This document shows, in pieces, positions 44,066 through 53,837 of a stretch of DNA of 64,000 nt. Source of the stretch: Notoacmeibacter sp. MSK16QG-6 (GTDB lineage: Bacteria > Pseudomonadota > Alphaproteobacteria > Rhizobiales > Rhizobiaceae); the NCBI RefSeq assembly GCF_024158145.1, contig NZ_JAMYXM010000001.1, positions 558,001 to 622,000 of the forward strand, written 5' to 3'. Every line of letters begins with the position of its first letter. The first letter of the stretch is position 1. A program made the translations under genes and the position numbers. The notes under the pieces are model-generated. The model searched no databases. It saw only the letters and a program-made list of their open reading frames with translations, and was not told where the DNA came from.

Positions 44066-44638
44066 CTATGCCACTGCCAGAGACAGACTTGAAAGTATGA
44101 TTGCTCCACCGATGGCGCGCTGAGCCAGTGGCTGTCCGGCAACAAGCCGGGCGAAAGCGATTCCAAGGGCGTGCAGACCTGCCGTAGAGATCAGGAAGCC
44201 AGCGAAATACTGGTCAATCGCGCCGCTCGCTTCGCTGGCATGGGCGTAGCCGTGAGCGGAAGCGAAAAAGCCGATCGCTCCCAGAGAGAGCATCGTCAAG
44301 CTGCGGGCCTGTCCCCTCTTCGACACCAGGACAAGCATGCCGAACAGCAGAACCGAAAACAGGATCGCGTATTCGACACCGGGTATTGCAATGCCGGTCA
44401 GGGAAAGGACACCGCCCACGACCATCGCGGCAATGAACATAGCTGCGCCTGACCAAACCCGCGTTGGGAGCACAAAGCCCGACCACAATCCCACTGCCAG
44501 CATTGCCAGCAGGTGATCGACCCCGAGTATCGGATGTTGAAGACCGTGAAGCAGTCCATCCGTCGCGCCATGCCCGGTGTGAGCCATGGCCGGCGCGGCA
44601 ACGAAAGCCAGCGCCACACCAAGAAGTATCTTATTCAT
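44066..44638 (-). CDS. hupE: HupE/UreJ-family membrane protein
   Basis: A 190-residue protein starting at ATG 44638, the second of two nearby ATGs and the one with correct spacing to GGGAGG. A signal peptide ends at APAMA, followed by HTGHG. The family motif HPILGVDHLLAMLAVGLW (about residue 35) carries His and Asp that bind nickel. HupE imports Ni2+ for hydrogenase. The C-terminus has about five more hydrophobic segments. Here it lies between hupL and hupC. Confidence 0.92.
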   Translation of the reverse strand: MNKILLGVALAFVAAPAMAHTGHGATDGLLHGLQHPILGVDHLLAMLAVGLWSGFVLPTRVWSGAAMFIAAMVVGGVLSLTGIAIPGVEYAILFSVLLFGMLVLVSKRGQARSLTMLSLGAIGFFASAHGYAHASEASGAIDQYFAGFLISTAGLHALGIAFARLVAGQPLAQRAIGGAIILSSLSLAVA

Positions 44639-44652
44639 TCTCATCTCCTCCC

Positions 44653-46464
44653 TTATCGCACCTGAACCTTGGTCAATTCCTCGCCTTCAGGCGACATGAC
44701 ATGGGTCGAGCAGGCGAGGCACGGATCGAAGGAGTGGAGTGTTCTGAGAATCTCCACCGGCTCTTCGGGCCGTTCCATGGGTGTATTCAGAAGGCTCGCT
44801 TCGAACGCACCGATATTGCCAGCGGCATCTCTCGGGCTGCCGTTCCAGGTGGTCGGGACCACACATTGGTAGTTTTCGATCCGGCCATCCTTGATACGGA
44901 TCCAGTGTCCCAGCCCGCCGCGCGGCGCGGCAACGGTGCCCACGCCCTTGGCTTCCTTGGGCCAGGTTTTCGGATCCCAGCTGGCCATGTTAGCCGTGGA
45001 ATTGTCACCGTTCTTCAAGTTGACGATCAACGCATTCCAGTCGTCCGCCATCATCTGCGCGCAGTATTGCGCCTCCATCGCACGCGCCAATGTACGGCCA
45101 ATGGTAGTCGGAAGCGCCTGCTTCGGCGTAAGACGGAGATTGGTCATCTTGTTGAAGATGGACAGTGAGCGATCGACCTGATCGACCACATATTCCTGCT
45201 TCTGCGCGTAACCCAAAATATAGCGCGACAGGGGACCGACCTCGACGGCGTGACCGCGCCAGCGCGGCGATTTGATCCAGGAATATTTCGCCGCCTCATC
45301 GAGCTCTCGAATATTGGTCTTTGTGCCCTTGGCGTTCGGACCGAGTTCGTATTTCGGCTCCGTGATGCCGTCCCACGGATGAAGACCCTTGCCAGGTTCG
45401 CCATAGGTGTACCACGAATGGTCGACGAACTCCTGAACCTGTTCCGGATCGCGCGGATCGACCGGATGAACCTCGTTCCAGTTCCCGTTCAGGATCACGC
45501 CACCGGGTAGCTGATGGGTCTTCAGATCGTATGGCGTTTTGGCATAATCGCCGTAATCCATCACATTGGTGGCGGACAGTCCTCCGCCATACAGCCAGTC
45601 CTTATAAAGCGCGCCGATTGCCAGCACATCCGGCAGATAGACGTTGTTGGCGAATTCGAGCGCCCGGTCGATCTGGCGTTTGATGAAGTTCAGGCGTTCC
45701 ATATTGATCGGCGCGCCCGATGCGCCGACCCCATCGATATTGATCGCACAGGGCACGCCGCCCACCAGATAGTTCGGGTGGGGGTTCTTGCCGCCGAAGA
45801 TCGTGTGAATCGTGACGATATCCTTCTGGATATCGAGCGCTTCCAGATAGTGGGTGACGGCCATAAGATCGGCCTCGGGCGGCAGCTTGTAGGCCGGATT
45901 GTCCCAATATCCGTTCTTGAAAATGCCGAGCTGTCCGGACTCGACAAATTGCTTGAGCCGGTTCTGGACATCCCGGAAATAGCCGGGGCTGGACATCGGG
46001 TGGCTTGGCGACAGCGTCTGCTGCAGTTCTGAAGTCGCCTTCGGGTCGGCCTTCAGCGCGTTGATCGGATTGACCCAGTCAAGAGCGTGAAGGTGGTAGA
46101 AGTGGACGACGTGATCGTGCCACTGCAGCACCTTTGCCGTGATCTCGCGGATCAGATGCGCGTTCAGTGGCACCTCGATATCGAGAGCATCTTCCACAGC
46201 GCGCACCGATGCCAGAGCATGGCAACCGGTGCAGACGCCGCAGATGCGCTCGACGAATGCCCAGGCATCACGCGGATCGCGCCCTTTCAGAATGACCTCA
46301 AGTCCCCGCCACATCGTACCGGTCGAGACGGCGTTACGGATCACGCCCTCTTCGTCGACATTCACTTCACAGCGCATGTGGCCTTCGATGCGCGTGACCG
46401 GATCGACGACGATCCGCTGGCCTGAATTATCCAGCTCAAAACCGTTCGGCGTTTGAATAGTCAT
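44653..46464 (-). CDS. hupL: Uptake [NiFe]-hydrogenase large subunit HupL
   Basis: A 603-residue protein. The L1 motif [14 protein letters not shown] (about residue 68) and the C-terminal L2 motif DPCLACSTH supply the four cysteines that hold the Ni-Fe centre. A 15-residue peptide beginning VMSPEG follows the His and is removed by HupD. The N-terminus has [16 protein letters not shown], as in group 1 enzymes. It oxidises H2 on the periplasmic side. It is preceded by hupS with two bases between. Confidence 0.97.
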   Translation of the reverse strand: MTIQTPNGFELDNSGQRIVVDPVTRIEGHMRCEVNVDEEGVIRNAVSTGTMWRGLEVILKGRDPRDAWAFVERICGVCTGCHALASVRAVEDALDIEVPLNAHLIREITAKVLQWHDHVVHFYHLHALDWVNPINALKADPKATSELQQTLSPSHPMSSPGYFRDVQNRLKQFVESGQLGIFKNGYWDNPAYKLPPEADLMAVTHYLEALDIQKDIVTIHTIFGGKNPHPNYLVGGVPCAINIDGVGASGAPINMERLNFIKRQIDRALEFANNVYLPDVLAIGALYKDWLYGGGLSATNVMDYGDYAKTPYDLKTHQLPGGVILNGNWNEVHPVDPRDPEQVQEFVDHSWYTYGEPGKGLHPWDGITEPKYELGPNAKGTKTNIRELDEAAKYSWIKSPRWRGHAVEVGPLSRYILGYAQKQEYVVDQVDRSLSIFNKMTNLRLTPKQALPTTIGRTLARAMEAQYCAQMMADDWNALIVNLKNGDNSTANMASWDPKTWPKEAKGVGTVAAPRGGLGHWIRIKDGRIENYQCVVPTTWNGSPRDAAGNIGAFEASLLNTPMERPEEPVEILRTLHSFDPCLACSTHVMSPEGEELTKVQVR

Positions 46465-46466
46465 GC

Positions 46467-47567
46467 TCAGGCCTCCTCTCTCGTCTTGGATTTCTGGGAT
46501 TTGCGCTGGGCATTCTTGAGGGCCGATACGGCGGCGTGGGCCGCCACCGCCCCGCCGACAACACCGGCTGCGGCAAGGCCGACCTCATCGGCGTTGGCTT
46601 CGACGCCGAACTGCGTGAGATCGGTGACGCGGTCGTAGAAACTGCCCTGATCCCAGAAACCGTCTTCGGAACAGCCGATACAGCCGTGGCCGGATTGGAT
46701 CGGGAAGCTGACGCCGCCATTCCAGCGCGTGGTCGCGCAGGCATTGTAGGTCGTCGGCCCCTTACAGCCCATTTTGTAAAGGCAGTAGCCTTTGCGCGCG
46801 TTGTCGTCGTCCCACTGTTCAACGAACTGACCGGCATCGAAATGCGGACGCCGATAGCACTTGTCGTGGATGCGCTGCGAATAGAACATCGCCGGACGGC
46901 CCTGGCGATCGAGTTCGGGCAAGCGGTCGAATGTCAGCATGTAGGTGATGACACCGGTCATCACCTCGGCGATTGGCGGACAGCCGGGCACCTTGATGAT
47001 CGGCTTGTCGGTAATCACCTTATGGACGGGAGTTGCGCGTGTGGGATTTGGCTTGGCAGCCTGCACACAGCCGTAGGACGCGCACGCGCCCCAGCTGATT
47101 ACGGCCTTGGCGTGCTCGGCGGCGTGGCGCAGCTGATCCACGAACGGCTTACCGCCGATGATGCAGAACATACCGTCCTCGTTGAGCGGCGGGTTGCCCT
47201 CGACCGCGAGGATATAGTTGCCCTTGTATTTCTCGATCGTGTCCTGAAGCGCCGCTTCAGCCTGGTGGCCAGCAGCCGCCATCAGCGTATCGTCATAGTC
47301 GAGGCTGATCATCGACAGGACGACGTCCTTGGCGAGCGGATGAGCGGATCGGATGAAACTCTCCGAACAGCAGGTGCATTCGAGCCCGTGAACCCAAATG
47401 ACCGGCGTCCGCGGCTTGTTTTCCATCGCATGGGCGATCTTCGGAACGAAAGACGGCGAAAGCCCCAGGGCGGCGGCCGTCAGGGAGCAATATTTCATAA
47501 AGCTCCTGCGCGTGATGCCCTGCCTGCGCATGACATCGTAAAAGGTTTCCATCTCGGCCAAATCCAT
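46467..47567 (-). CDS. hupS: Uptake [NiFe]-hydrogenase small subunit HupS, oxygen-tolerant type
   Basis: A 366-residue precursor (start ATG 47567). A Tat signal (TRRSFMKYC, residues 19-27) leads to cleavage after AHA47. Mature numbering then matches the Ralstonia membrane-bound hydrogenase. Proximal cluster cysteines are 64, 66, 67, 162, 167 and 196, i.e. mature 17, 19, 20, 115, 120 and 149, the full six-cysteine [4Fe-3S] set of oxygen-tolerant enzymes. The other cluster ligands are in HDKCYRR and [12 protein letters not shown] (distal [4Fe-4S]) and HGCIGCSE (medial [3Fe-4S]). A hydrophobic C-terminal helix ([17 protein letters not shown]) anchors it. Confidence 0.96.
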   Translation of the reverse strand: MDLAEMETFYDVMRRQGITRRSFMKYCSLTAAALGLSPSFVPKIAHAMENKPRTPVIWVHGLECTCCSESFIRSAHPLAKDVVLSMISLDYDDTLMAAAGHQAEAALQDTIEKYKGNYILAVEGNPPLNEDGMFCIIGGKPFVDQLRHAAEHAKAVISWGACASYGCVQAAKPNPTRATPVHKVITDKPIIKVPGCPPIAEVMTGVITYMLTFDRLPELDRQGRPAMFYSQRIHDKCYRRPHFDAGQFVEQWDDDNARKGYCLYKMGCKGPTTYNACATTRWNGGVSFPIQSGHGCIGCSEDGFWDQGSFYDRVTDLTQFGVEANADEVGLAAAGVVGGAVAAHAAVSALKNAQRKSQKSKTREEA

Positions 47568-47665
47568 TCCTCCCTCAGTCAACACTTCGCATGGCGAAGC
47601 TCCTCAGGATCAGTGGAACAGACGCGAATGGGAGATGGCAAACGAAAGACGTTTTTAGTCAAATC

Positions 47666-47678
47666 CTGAATAATTCAG
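47666..47678. promoter_or_regulatory. Palindrome upstream of hupS
   Basis: CTGAATAATTCAG is a perfect 13-base palindrome with 6-base arms. It lies about 100 bases upstream of the hupS start and inside the AT-rich part of the hypF-hupS gap (47568-47751). It is a candidate site for HupR or a global regulator. No -24/-12 (GG-N10-GC) element was seen nearby, which fits a sigma-70 promoter. TTGACT at about 47659 on the minus strand may be a -35, but a convincing -10 was not found. Confidence 0.35.
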
Positions 47679-47751
47679 CGATTTCAGAAAGTTATATTTC
47701 CAACTAAAGTACATGTCTGGTCAGTGCGATTCCGGACGTGACAGCAGATGG

Positions 47752-50004
47752 TCACTGTCTATCCATATGGCGGGCGATGGCGACAAGCGCCTGACCGAAT
47801 GCCAGTCCGCCATCATTGGCCGGCACCTTACGATGCACCAGAACGTCATAACCCGACAGCTCTTCGACAACCATTTCCGTCAGGACTCGGTTTTGAAAAC
47901 AGCCGCCGGACAGTGCGATGGTCCGCGTTTCGGCTTCATCGGCCGCACAGCGAGCGGCGCCGGCAAATGCCTGTGCGAGCCCCCGATGGAATCGGGCGGC
48001 GATCATCGCGTCCGATACGCCCGACTCGATGTCGAAGACAAGTTCGTCGAACATCGGCCCAGGATCGATCTGGCGCCCTTCGATTGCGAAGCGATAGCTG
48101 TCGCCGGCGTTCTGTCCCTGCGCCTGCGCCTCCAGCCGCATCGCCACTTCTCCTTCGAAGCTTTGCCTGCCAGGACAATATCCCAAACAGGCGGCGACAG
48201 CGTCGAAGAGGCGGCCGGCCGAGCTTGAAGGTGGCGCATTGAAGCCGGCTGCCGCCGCGCGGCGCAAGGTTTCGACAGGCCGGTCGGCAAAGAGTGAATC
48301 GGCGAAAGCGGCGTGGCCGGACTGGTCGAGCCGCATCACGGCATTCCGCCACGGCTCCGATTGCGCCTGATCGCCGCCGGGCAGAGGAGCAGGTCTTAAA
48401 TAGTAGGCCCGTTCAACGGATCCGTAGTCACCGACCAGAATTTCGCCGCCCCAAACAGTGTTATCCGGCCCGAGGCCAAGACCGTCGAGTACGATCCCGA
48501 CCGCGGCATCTCCGCTCCAGAGATTTTCGCCAAGACAAGATGCCATATGGGCGTGATGATGCTGAACGTATTCCACAGGCAAACCACTCGCCTCGGCATG
48601 GCGTGTCGCGGCGAATTCTGGGTGGAGATCGCAGGCCGCGAGAACGGGATCGTGCGCGAACAATTCGGCATAGTCGCGGTCCGCCTGCAAAAATGCCTCG
48701 TATGTTAGCGCATCGTCAAGATTGCCTAGATGATGGCCGAGGAGCGCCAGACCGTCTTTCACCAAGCAGATAGCACCCTTCATCTGTCCGCCATAGGCAA
48801 TGGTTTGCGGCGCGTCCGCAAAAGTTTGCGGCAGAGGAAGCGTTTCGGGCACCTGCCCTCTGGCGCGCCGCAACACCATCGGGCCAGCCGCCGTGATCCG
48901 CTCAACACTGTCATCCAGCCGCCGCGCGATCTGCCGATCATGCATCAGAAACGCATCGGCGAAGCGGCCGAGCTTTTCGCTCGCCTCCTCATTGCCGATC
49001 ACCTGCGGTTCGCCGGAAAGATTGCCGCTTGTCATCACCAACGGCCCGCCGAACGTATCAATAAGCAGGTGGTGTAGCGGCGTGTAAGGGAGCATCCAGC
49101 CCAGAACCGTCTGTCCGGGCGCGACCGCCTCCGGCAGGTCGTCCGATATTTTTTCCAGAAGAAGGATCGGCGCTGCGGGATCTTGCAGCCGCGCCTCCTC
49201 GTCGGGTGAAAGGCGGCAATGGCGCCGAATCGTATCGAGGGGTCCCATCAGCGCCAATGGCTTTGCCGGCCGATGCTTGCGTTCGCGCAGCCTGGCCACG
49301 GCGTCGGGATTTCGTGCGTCGCATGCCAGATGGAAGCCGCCAAGCCCCTTGATCGCGACGATTTCGCCCCGGCGCAGCCCTTCCGCTGTTGCGGCAATGG
49401 CGTCACCCTGCTCCTCCACGCCATTGACCTCGCGCCAGCATCGCGGTCCGCAATTGGCGCACGCCACGGGTTGTGCGTGAAAACGGCGGTCTGCCGGGTC
49501 CGCGTATTCTTCCGCGCATTCGGCACACATGGGAAAGTCCGCCATGGTGGTTTTTTCGCGGTCGTAAGGCACGCCGTTGATGATCGAAAAGCGCGGCCCG
49601 CAATGCGTACAATTGGCAAAGGCATAGCCGAACCTGCGGTCGTTCGGATCGAGGATTTCCGCAAAGCATTGGTCGCATGTCGCCGCGTCTGGCGTTATAC
49701 GGGTCTTCGCGCCCTCGCCGGTAGATGGTGCGATCACAAAATCCGAAGGCGTCTCGGCGAACAGGTGATCAGAAAGCTCGACCGCGTCGACTCTCGCCAG
49801 CGGCGGCGCCTGTTCGGAAAGGACCGCTGTGAACGCGTCTAATGCCGAGCCGTAGGCAAGGATAAGCACCCCTTCGGGATCGTTAAGCACCGACCCCGTA
49901 ATCCCCAATTTGTGAGCAAGCGCCCAGACAAAGGGCCGGTAGCCGACCCCCTGCACCTGCCCTCGCACCCGAATATGCGACCCTTTCTTCAATGCACCGT
50001 GCAC
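47752..50004 (-). CDS. hypF: Carbamoyltransferase HypF
   Basis: A 750-residue protein. Domain order: acylphosphatase-like domain (VRGQVQGVGYRPFV, residues 13-26), zinc-finger pairs (CDQC, CTHC, CAEC, CANC) at about 108-185, the YrdC-like domain (GGFHLACDARN) and the C-terminal Kae1-like domain with VQHHHAHMASCLGE and ALSGGCFQNRVLTE. It carbamoylates the HypE cysteine from carbamoyl phosphate. It starts at a GTG that overlaps the end of hupV by 16 bases. It links the sensor genes to hupS. Confidence 0.95.
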   Translation of the reverse strand: MHGALKKGSHIRVRGQVQGVGYRPFVWALAHKLGITGSVLNDPEGVLILAYGSALDAFTAVLSEQAPPLARVDAVELSDHLFAETPSDFVIAPSTGEGAKTRITPDAATCDQCFAEILDPNDRRFGYAFANCTHCGPRFSIINGVPYDREKTTMADFPMCAECAEEYADPADRRFHAQPVACANCGPRCWREVNGVEEQGDAIAATAEGLRRGEIVAIKGLGGFHLACDARNPDAVARLRERKHRPAKPLALMGPLDTIRRHCRLSPDEEARLQDPAAPILLLEKISDDLPEAVAPGQTVLGWMLPYTPLHHLLIDTFGGPLVMTSGNLSGEPQVIGNEEASEKLGRFADAFLMHDRQIARRLDDSVERITAAGPMVLRRARGQVPETLPLPQTFADAPQTIAYGGQMKGAICLVKDGLALLGHHLGNLDDALTYEAFLQADRDYAELFAHDPVLAACDLHPEFAATRHAEASGLPVEYVQHHHAHMASCLGENLWSGDAAVGIVLDGLGLGPDNTVWGGEILVGDYGSVERAYYLRPAPLPGGDQAQSEPWRNAVMRLDQSGHAAFADSLFADRPVETLRRAAAAGFNAPPSSSAGRLFDAVAACLGYCPGRQSFEGEVAMRLEAQAQGQNAGDSYRFAIEGRQIDPGPMFDELVFDIESGVSDAMIAARFHRGLAQAFAGAARCAADEAETRTIALSGGCFQNRVLTEMVVEELSGYDVLVHRKVPANDGGLAFGQALVAIARHMDRQ

Positions 50005-51419
50005 ACCATGCAGGGATCGAAACTGCGCACGATATGCTGGACGCTGACCGGGGTCTCCTCATCCGGATCGACCGGCGCGCCGACCAGCGCCGCTTCCACC
50101 GGGCCTGCCACACCGGATGCGTCGCGAGGACTGAAGTTCCAAGTGGTCGGCGCGATGATCTGATAGCTGACGATCTCGCCGTCTTCGAACTTCATCCAGT
50201 GCCCCAGCGATCCGCGCGCGGCTTCGACCAGCCCGACGCCTTCGCCGTTTTCCGGCACGACAACCCGGTCCATGAAACGCTGGCCGACATCGATGCTGGC
50301 CAGCAGTTCCTCCATCACAATCTGCGTACGGGCGATCTCTATCAGGCGGCCGGTGATCCGCCCGAGAACGCCTTTGCCGGTCGCCATGGAGACAGCCAGC
50401 GGATGACCATCGACGATCTGCCGCGCCATGGCGCCGACCTCCACGGTCTGGCCGCCTAATCTCGGCGCCTTGCACCAGCTATAGCCAGGCTCCCGCATTT
50501 CAGCGTCCGGCAGGGTCTGCCCCTCGGTTGGATGAAGCGCGTCGCCCAGCATCCAGGCGTACGAAACGTCCTCGCGTATGGCCTCCGTTTCGACCGGAGA
50601 GACAACACCGTCCGCCCATCGGCCCGCTGCGAAGAGCGGGCCGGTCGACATTGGGTAGGCGCCATAGGACATGTAACGACCGGGGCCCTCTCCCATTTCG
50701 CTCAAGCCGAGCTCGTTCGCGATCCTGACGAACAGACCCGCATCGCCGCTTGTCCAGCTCTCCAGCTCGCCGCTGTTGGACAGGCTAAGAAACGTCTCCA
50801 ACGGTGCAGCAAACAGCCGCTCTTCGAGATATTTGCGGAACGCCTTGAGGCTCGCGCCCATGCGAATGATATCACGGGCCGTTGGTGCGCGGGTCACGCC
50901 TCCCGGCTGGATTGCGAGCGTGTGCGGCCATTTGCCGCCCAGCAGCCCGACGATGTGCAGAAGCTCCGCGCGGGCCGCCACCGTTTGATGAAGCGACGAT
51001 CCCTTTTCGGCCGTGAACCGGGCGACCGCCTCCGCGTGCCAGCTTCGACCCTCGTATTTCGCGCGGGCGAAGTCCGGCATGAAGAAAAGATTGAAATGGG
51101 TGATGTGGTCGGCAACGTTTTCGACTGCATGCAGGAGCGTCGCGACCTTTTCACCTTCACGGGCGAGACCGGCACCGGCGGCGTCCGCCAGACCGAACGC
51201 GGCGGCAGCTGACTGACTGATCGAACAGATGCCGCAAATTCGGGGGGTTATCGTCAGGGCATCGGACGGCTTCATTCCCAGCAACATACGCTCAAAACCG
51301 CGAAATAGAGGCGAATTGGCGTAGGCAGCGCTAACTTTCCCATTGGAGATGTCGAGCTTGAGTTCCAGATCTCCCTCAACCCGATTGAACGGCCCGACCA
51401 GCAATTGACGATCCGTCAT
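49989..51419 (-). CDS. hupV: Regulatory hydrogenase large subunit HupV
   Basis: A 476-residue large-subunit-like protein. The L1 motif is PRICGICSISQS (about residue 60) and the L2 motif DPCMVCTVH ends the protein exactly, with no cleavable C-terminal peptide. This is the hallmark of H2-sensing HupV/HoxC. It binds H2 at its own [NiFe] site with HupU and passes the signal to HupT. It has no signal peptide, so it is cytoplasmic. It overlaps hupU as ATGA. Confidence 0.95.
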   Translation of the reverse strand: MTDRQLLVGPFNRVEGDLELKLDISNGKVSAAYANSPLFRGFERMLLGMKPSDALTITPRICGICSISQSAAAAFGLADAAGAGLAREGEKVATLLHAVENVADHITHFNLFFMPDFARAKYEGRSWHAEAVARFTAEKGSSLHQTVAARAELLHIVGLLGGKWPHTLAIQPGGVTRAPTARDIIRMGASLKAFRKYLEERLFAAPLETFLSLSNSGELESWTSGDAGLFVRIANELGLSEMGEGPGRYMSYGAYPMSTGPLFAAGRWADGVVSPVETEAIREDVSYAWMLGDALHPTEGQTLPDAEMREPGYSWCKAPRLGGQTVEVGAMARQIVDGHPLAVSMATGKGVLGRITGRLIEIARTQIVMEELLASIDVGQRFMDRVVVPENGEGVGLVEAARGSLGHWMKFEDGEIVSYQIIAPTTWNFSPRDASGVAGPVEAALVGAPVDPDEETPVSVQHIVRSFDPCMVCTVH

Positions 51420-52408
51420 GATTTCGGCTTCTGGAGACTGGGCGGAACCACCGTGCGATCTGCGGTTGCGTTAACGCCGATACGGCGCGGCGTGGCTGCT
51501 TTCGACAGGCTGGCGAGCGCCATGAACCATGCCTTGGGCATATCGGTTGGCAGGCCGACGGGAATACCGGCAAATTTCGGTGTTTCGGTAAAGCCATGGC
51601 CTGGCTCTTCAAACTCTGGCGCCGTGCAGTTAATGCAGGGATAGCCGGCGCGTGTGCAACTGCCTTCGCCATTCCAGCTGCGAATGTTGCAGTCCCCCAC
51701 TGCCTGCGTGCCGACGCAGCCAAGATTTTCCATCATGCAGCCCATTTCCGACAGCTGGGTGGCGCTGGCCTTGTATTCGTAGAATTCGTTCTTCGGGCAG
51801 GCATGGTGCACCAGATGATCGGCATAAAAGCGCGGTCGGCCAAACCCGTCCATGTTATCGAGACCGAACGTTCCGGACGCCAGCAGCATCAACGTTTCGG
51901 TCACCCAGTCCGGATGGGTGGGACAGCCGGCGATATTGATGACCGGCAGTCCCGAGCGCGAGCGGAAGGTCTTGTCGAGGGCGCCGCCCATCTCTGCGCC
52001 TTCGTATTGCACGCCGACGGCATCGGCGGGGTTTTCACCGGCAGAGGTGACGCCGCCGTAAGTTGCGCAGGTGCCTACAGCCACCACGTGCTGCGCTCGG
52101 GGCGCGAGGCTCTGCACCCAGTCCAACATGGAGCGTCCTGTGCCCGAGAGAATGTGGAAACGCCCGGTGCCGGCGGGTCCACGGACGATCGACCCTTCGA
52201 CGCAGAGAATATCGAGCGGCAATGTCCCGTCTTCGATGTCCCGAAGCATGCCAAAGACTTCGGCGCCCGTCGCTTCGCTCAAGGTTGGATGCCAAAGAAA
52301 CGACAGTCCCGCTCCTTCGAGCAGGTCGAACAGGCCCGGCGTCTCGGCGCAAAGGAGCGACATTGTGCAGCCGCCGCAGCCGGCGGATTGAAGCCACAAA
52401 ATATTCAT
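51416..52408 (-). CDS. hupU: Regulatory hydrogenase small subunit HupU
   Basis: A 330-residue small-subunit-like protein that lacks a Tat signal. It begins MNILWLQSAGCGGCTMSLL, with proximal-cluster cysteines of the conventional CxxC type rather than the extra cysteine of HupS. Other ligands are in GTCATYGGV, GCPTHPDW, KNEFYEY region cysteines and CINCTAPEF. It forms the cytoplasmic H2 sensor with HupV. It overlaps hupT and hupV by four bases each. Confidence 0.95.
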   Translation of the reverse strand: MNILWLQSAGCGGCTMSLLCAETPGLFDLLEGAGLSFLWHPTLSEATGAEVFGMLRDIEDGTLPLDILCVEGSIVRGPAGTGRFHILSGTGRSMLDWVQSLAPRAQHVVAVGTCATYGGVTSAGENPADAVGVQYEGAEMGGALDKTFRSRSGLPVINIAGCPTHPDWVTETLMLLASGTFGLDNMDGFGRPRFYADHLVHHACPKNEFYEYKASATQLSEMGCMMENLGCVGTQAVGDCNIRSWNGEGSCTRAGYPCINCTAPEFEEPGHGFTETPKFAGIPVGLPTDMPKAWFMALASLSKAATPRRIGVNATADRTVVPPSLQKPKS

Positions 52409-53712
52409 TCGCCGTTGCCTGCCGGTAGTGAAAGCTTGAACGTCGCGCCAGCCTTCTGGTCGCGGACATAAACCAGTTCTCCGCTATGCTCGGAGACGAT
52501 CTTATATGAAATCGAAAGGCCCAGCCCGGTGCCGCGACCGACTTCCTTGGTGGTGTAGAATGGATCGAAGATGTGAGTGACCGCCTCGTCGCTCACGCCC
52601 GGACCGGTGTCGCTTATCATCATAACCGCCCGATCGCCCTCATAGGAAAATTCCAGCGTTATCCTTGCTTCGTCGAGTCCTTCCACTGCGTCGGCGGCGT
52701 TCTGGACGAGATTGAGCAAAACCTGCTGAATGTGCCCGAGCCGTCCCTTCACAGAGCAGCTTTTCAGCCCCTCATAGCCGATATCGAGCTTGCGCTTGGT
52801 GCCCCGCTCGATCCATCGGGCCGCGGTCCTCGCTGCCTCGACCAGATCGAACTGCTCGAACTCACCCGTCCCATCGGCGGACAGTCTCCGCAGATCATCG
52901 ACCAGATCGCGAACGCGTTGCGCCCCGTCCCGCGCGCCCTCAACTGCCGAGCGCAGATTCTTCATTTCCCGGTCCAGCCGAAGCTTGGCGCGCAATTCGA
53001 TAAGTTCCTCGCGCGATGCGCCGCTATGAACGGCATCGAAATAGGTGCCGAAACGATCGGCGTATTTCTCCATCGCGTGCGTATTGGCGTAAACGAACGC
53101 GATCGGGTTGTTCAATTCATGCGCCACACCGGCCAGCAAGCGACCGAGAGAGGCTAGTTTCTCGTTTCTGACCAACTGCATCTGAGCCTGTTTCAGTCGA
53201 TCATGGCTCAATTCAAGCTCTGAGTAAGCGCGTTTCAATTCGCCAAGCGGACGCGCTGTCAGCACCGCACCGATGGCCTTGCGTCGGCGATCCAGTTGCG
53301 GTGAGAGGCGAAGCTCGACCGGCTCGGTCATCTCTTCGCCGATCAATTCGGCATCCATGATCAGTTCCTTGCGCGTATTGATGACCTGTGCCAACGCCGC
53401 ACCGATATCCTGATCCCCGCTGGCGCGGAAAAACTCGGTGATGTTGCGCGATTTCAGCGTCGACACATCCTCGCCCAGAACCTTGCAGGTGGCCTGCCCG
53501 CTTTCCGTAATCGCCCCGCTTCTATCGGTGACGAGAAGATAATCGGTAATCGAAGCGAGAACCGACGACATGAACCGGCGCAGCGCATTCAACTCGTTAT
53601 TCTGCGCTTCGAGTCGTTCCTGATATTCGATCAACTCGGCATAGGTCCGGTCGACCGCGACCAAAACCTCCTGCCAAGTATCGCTTTGAATATTTTGAGG
53701 AACTTCTGTCAA
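52405..53712 (-). CDS. hupT: H2-responsive sensor histidine kinase HupT
   Basis: A 435-residue soluble kinase starting at a TTG. A short coiled-coil region and a PAS-like domain (SITDYLLVTDRSGAITESG, about residues 53-72) precede the phosphoacceptor H-box LLAGVAHELNNP (about 215), the N box VLLNLVQNAADA and the G boxes MISDTGPG and GTGLGLS. No membrane segment is present. In the related R. capsulatus system HupT phosphorylates HupR in the absence of H2 and HupUV blocks this. It is first in the hupTUV-hypF string. Confidence 0.93.
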   Translation of the reverse strand: MTEVPQNIQSDTWQEVLVAVDRTYAELIEYQERLEAQNNELNALRRFMSSVLASITDYLLVTDRSGAITESGQATCKVLGEDVSTLKSRNITEFFRASGDQDIGAALAQVINTRKELIMDAELIGEEMTEPVELRLSPQLDRRRKAIGAVLTARPLGELKRAYSELELSHDRLKQAQMQLVRNEKLASLGRLLAGVAHELNNPIAFVYANTHAMEKYADRFGTYFDAVHSGASREELIELRAKLRLDREMKNLRSAVEGARDGAQRVRDLVDDLRRLSADGTGEFEQFDLVEAARTAARWIERGTKRKLDIGYEGLKSCSVKGRLGHIQQVLLNLVQNAADAVEGLDEARITLEFSYEGDRAVMMISDTGPGVSDEAVTHIFDPFYTTKEVGRGTGLGLSISYKIVSEHSGELVYVRDQKAGATFKLSLPAGNGE

Positions 53713-53837
53713 ATTTCCACGCTCACACCAAATATCCGACTGCTATCCTAGCGCGGCGAATGGCGGCAATACAATTGTCTTTCAATAAGGGCGCGCTTCG
53801 GATCGGCGGCGAAGCACCCGAAAAGAGCCTTCGGATT

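Noticed and set aside
47568-47751. A sigma-54 (-24/-12) promoter for hupS
   Set aside because: No GG-N10-GC pair with proper flanks was found, and HupR lacks the GAFTGA loop.
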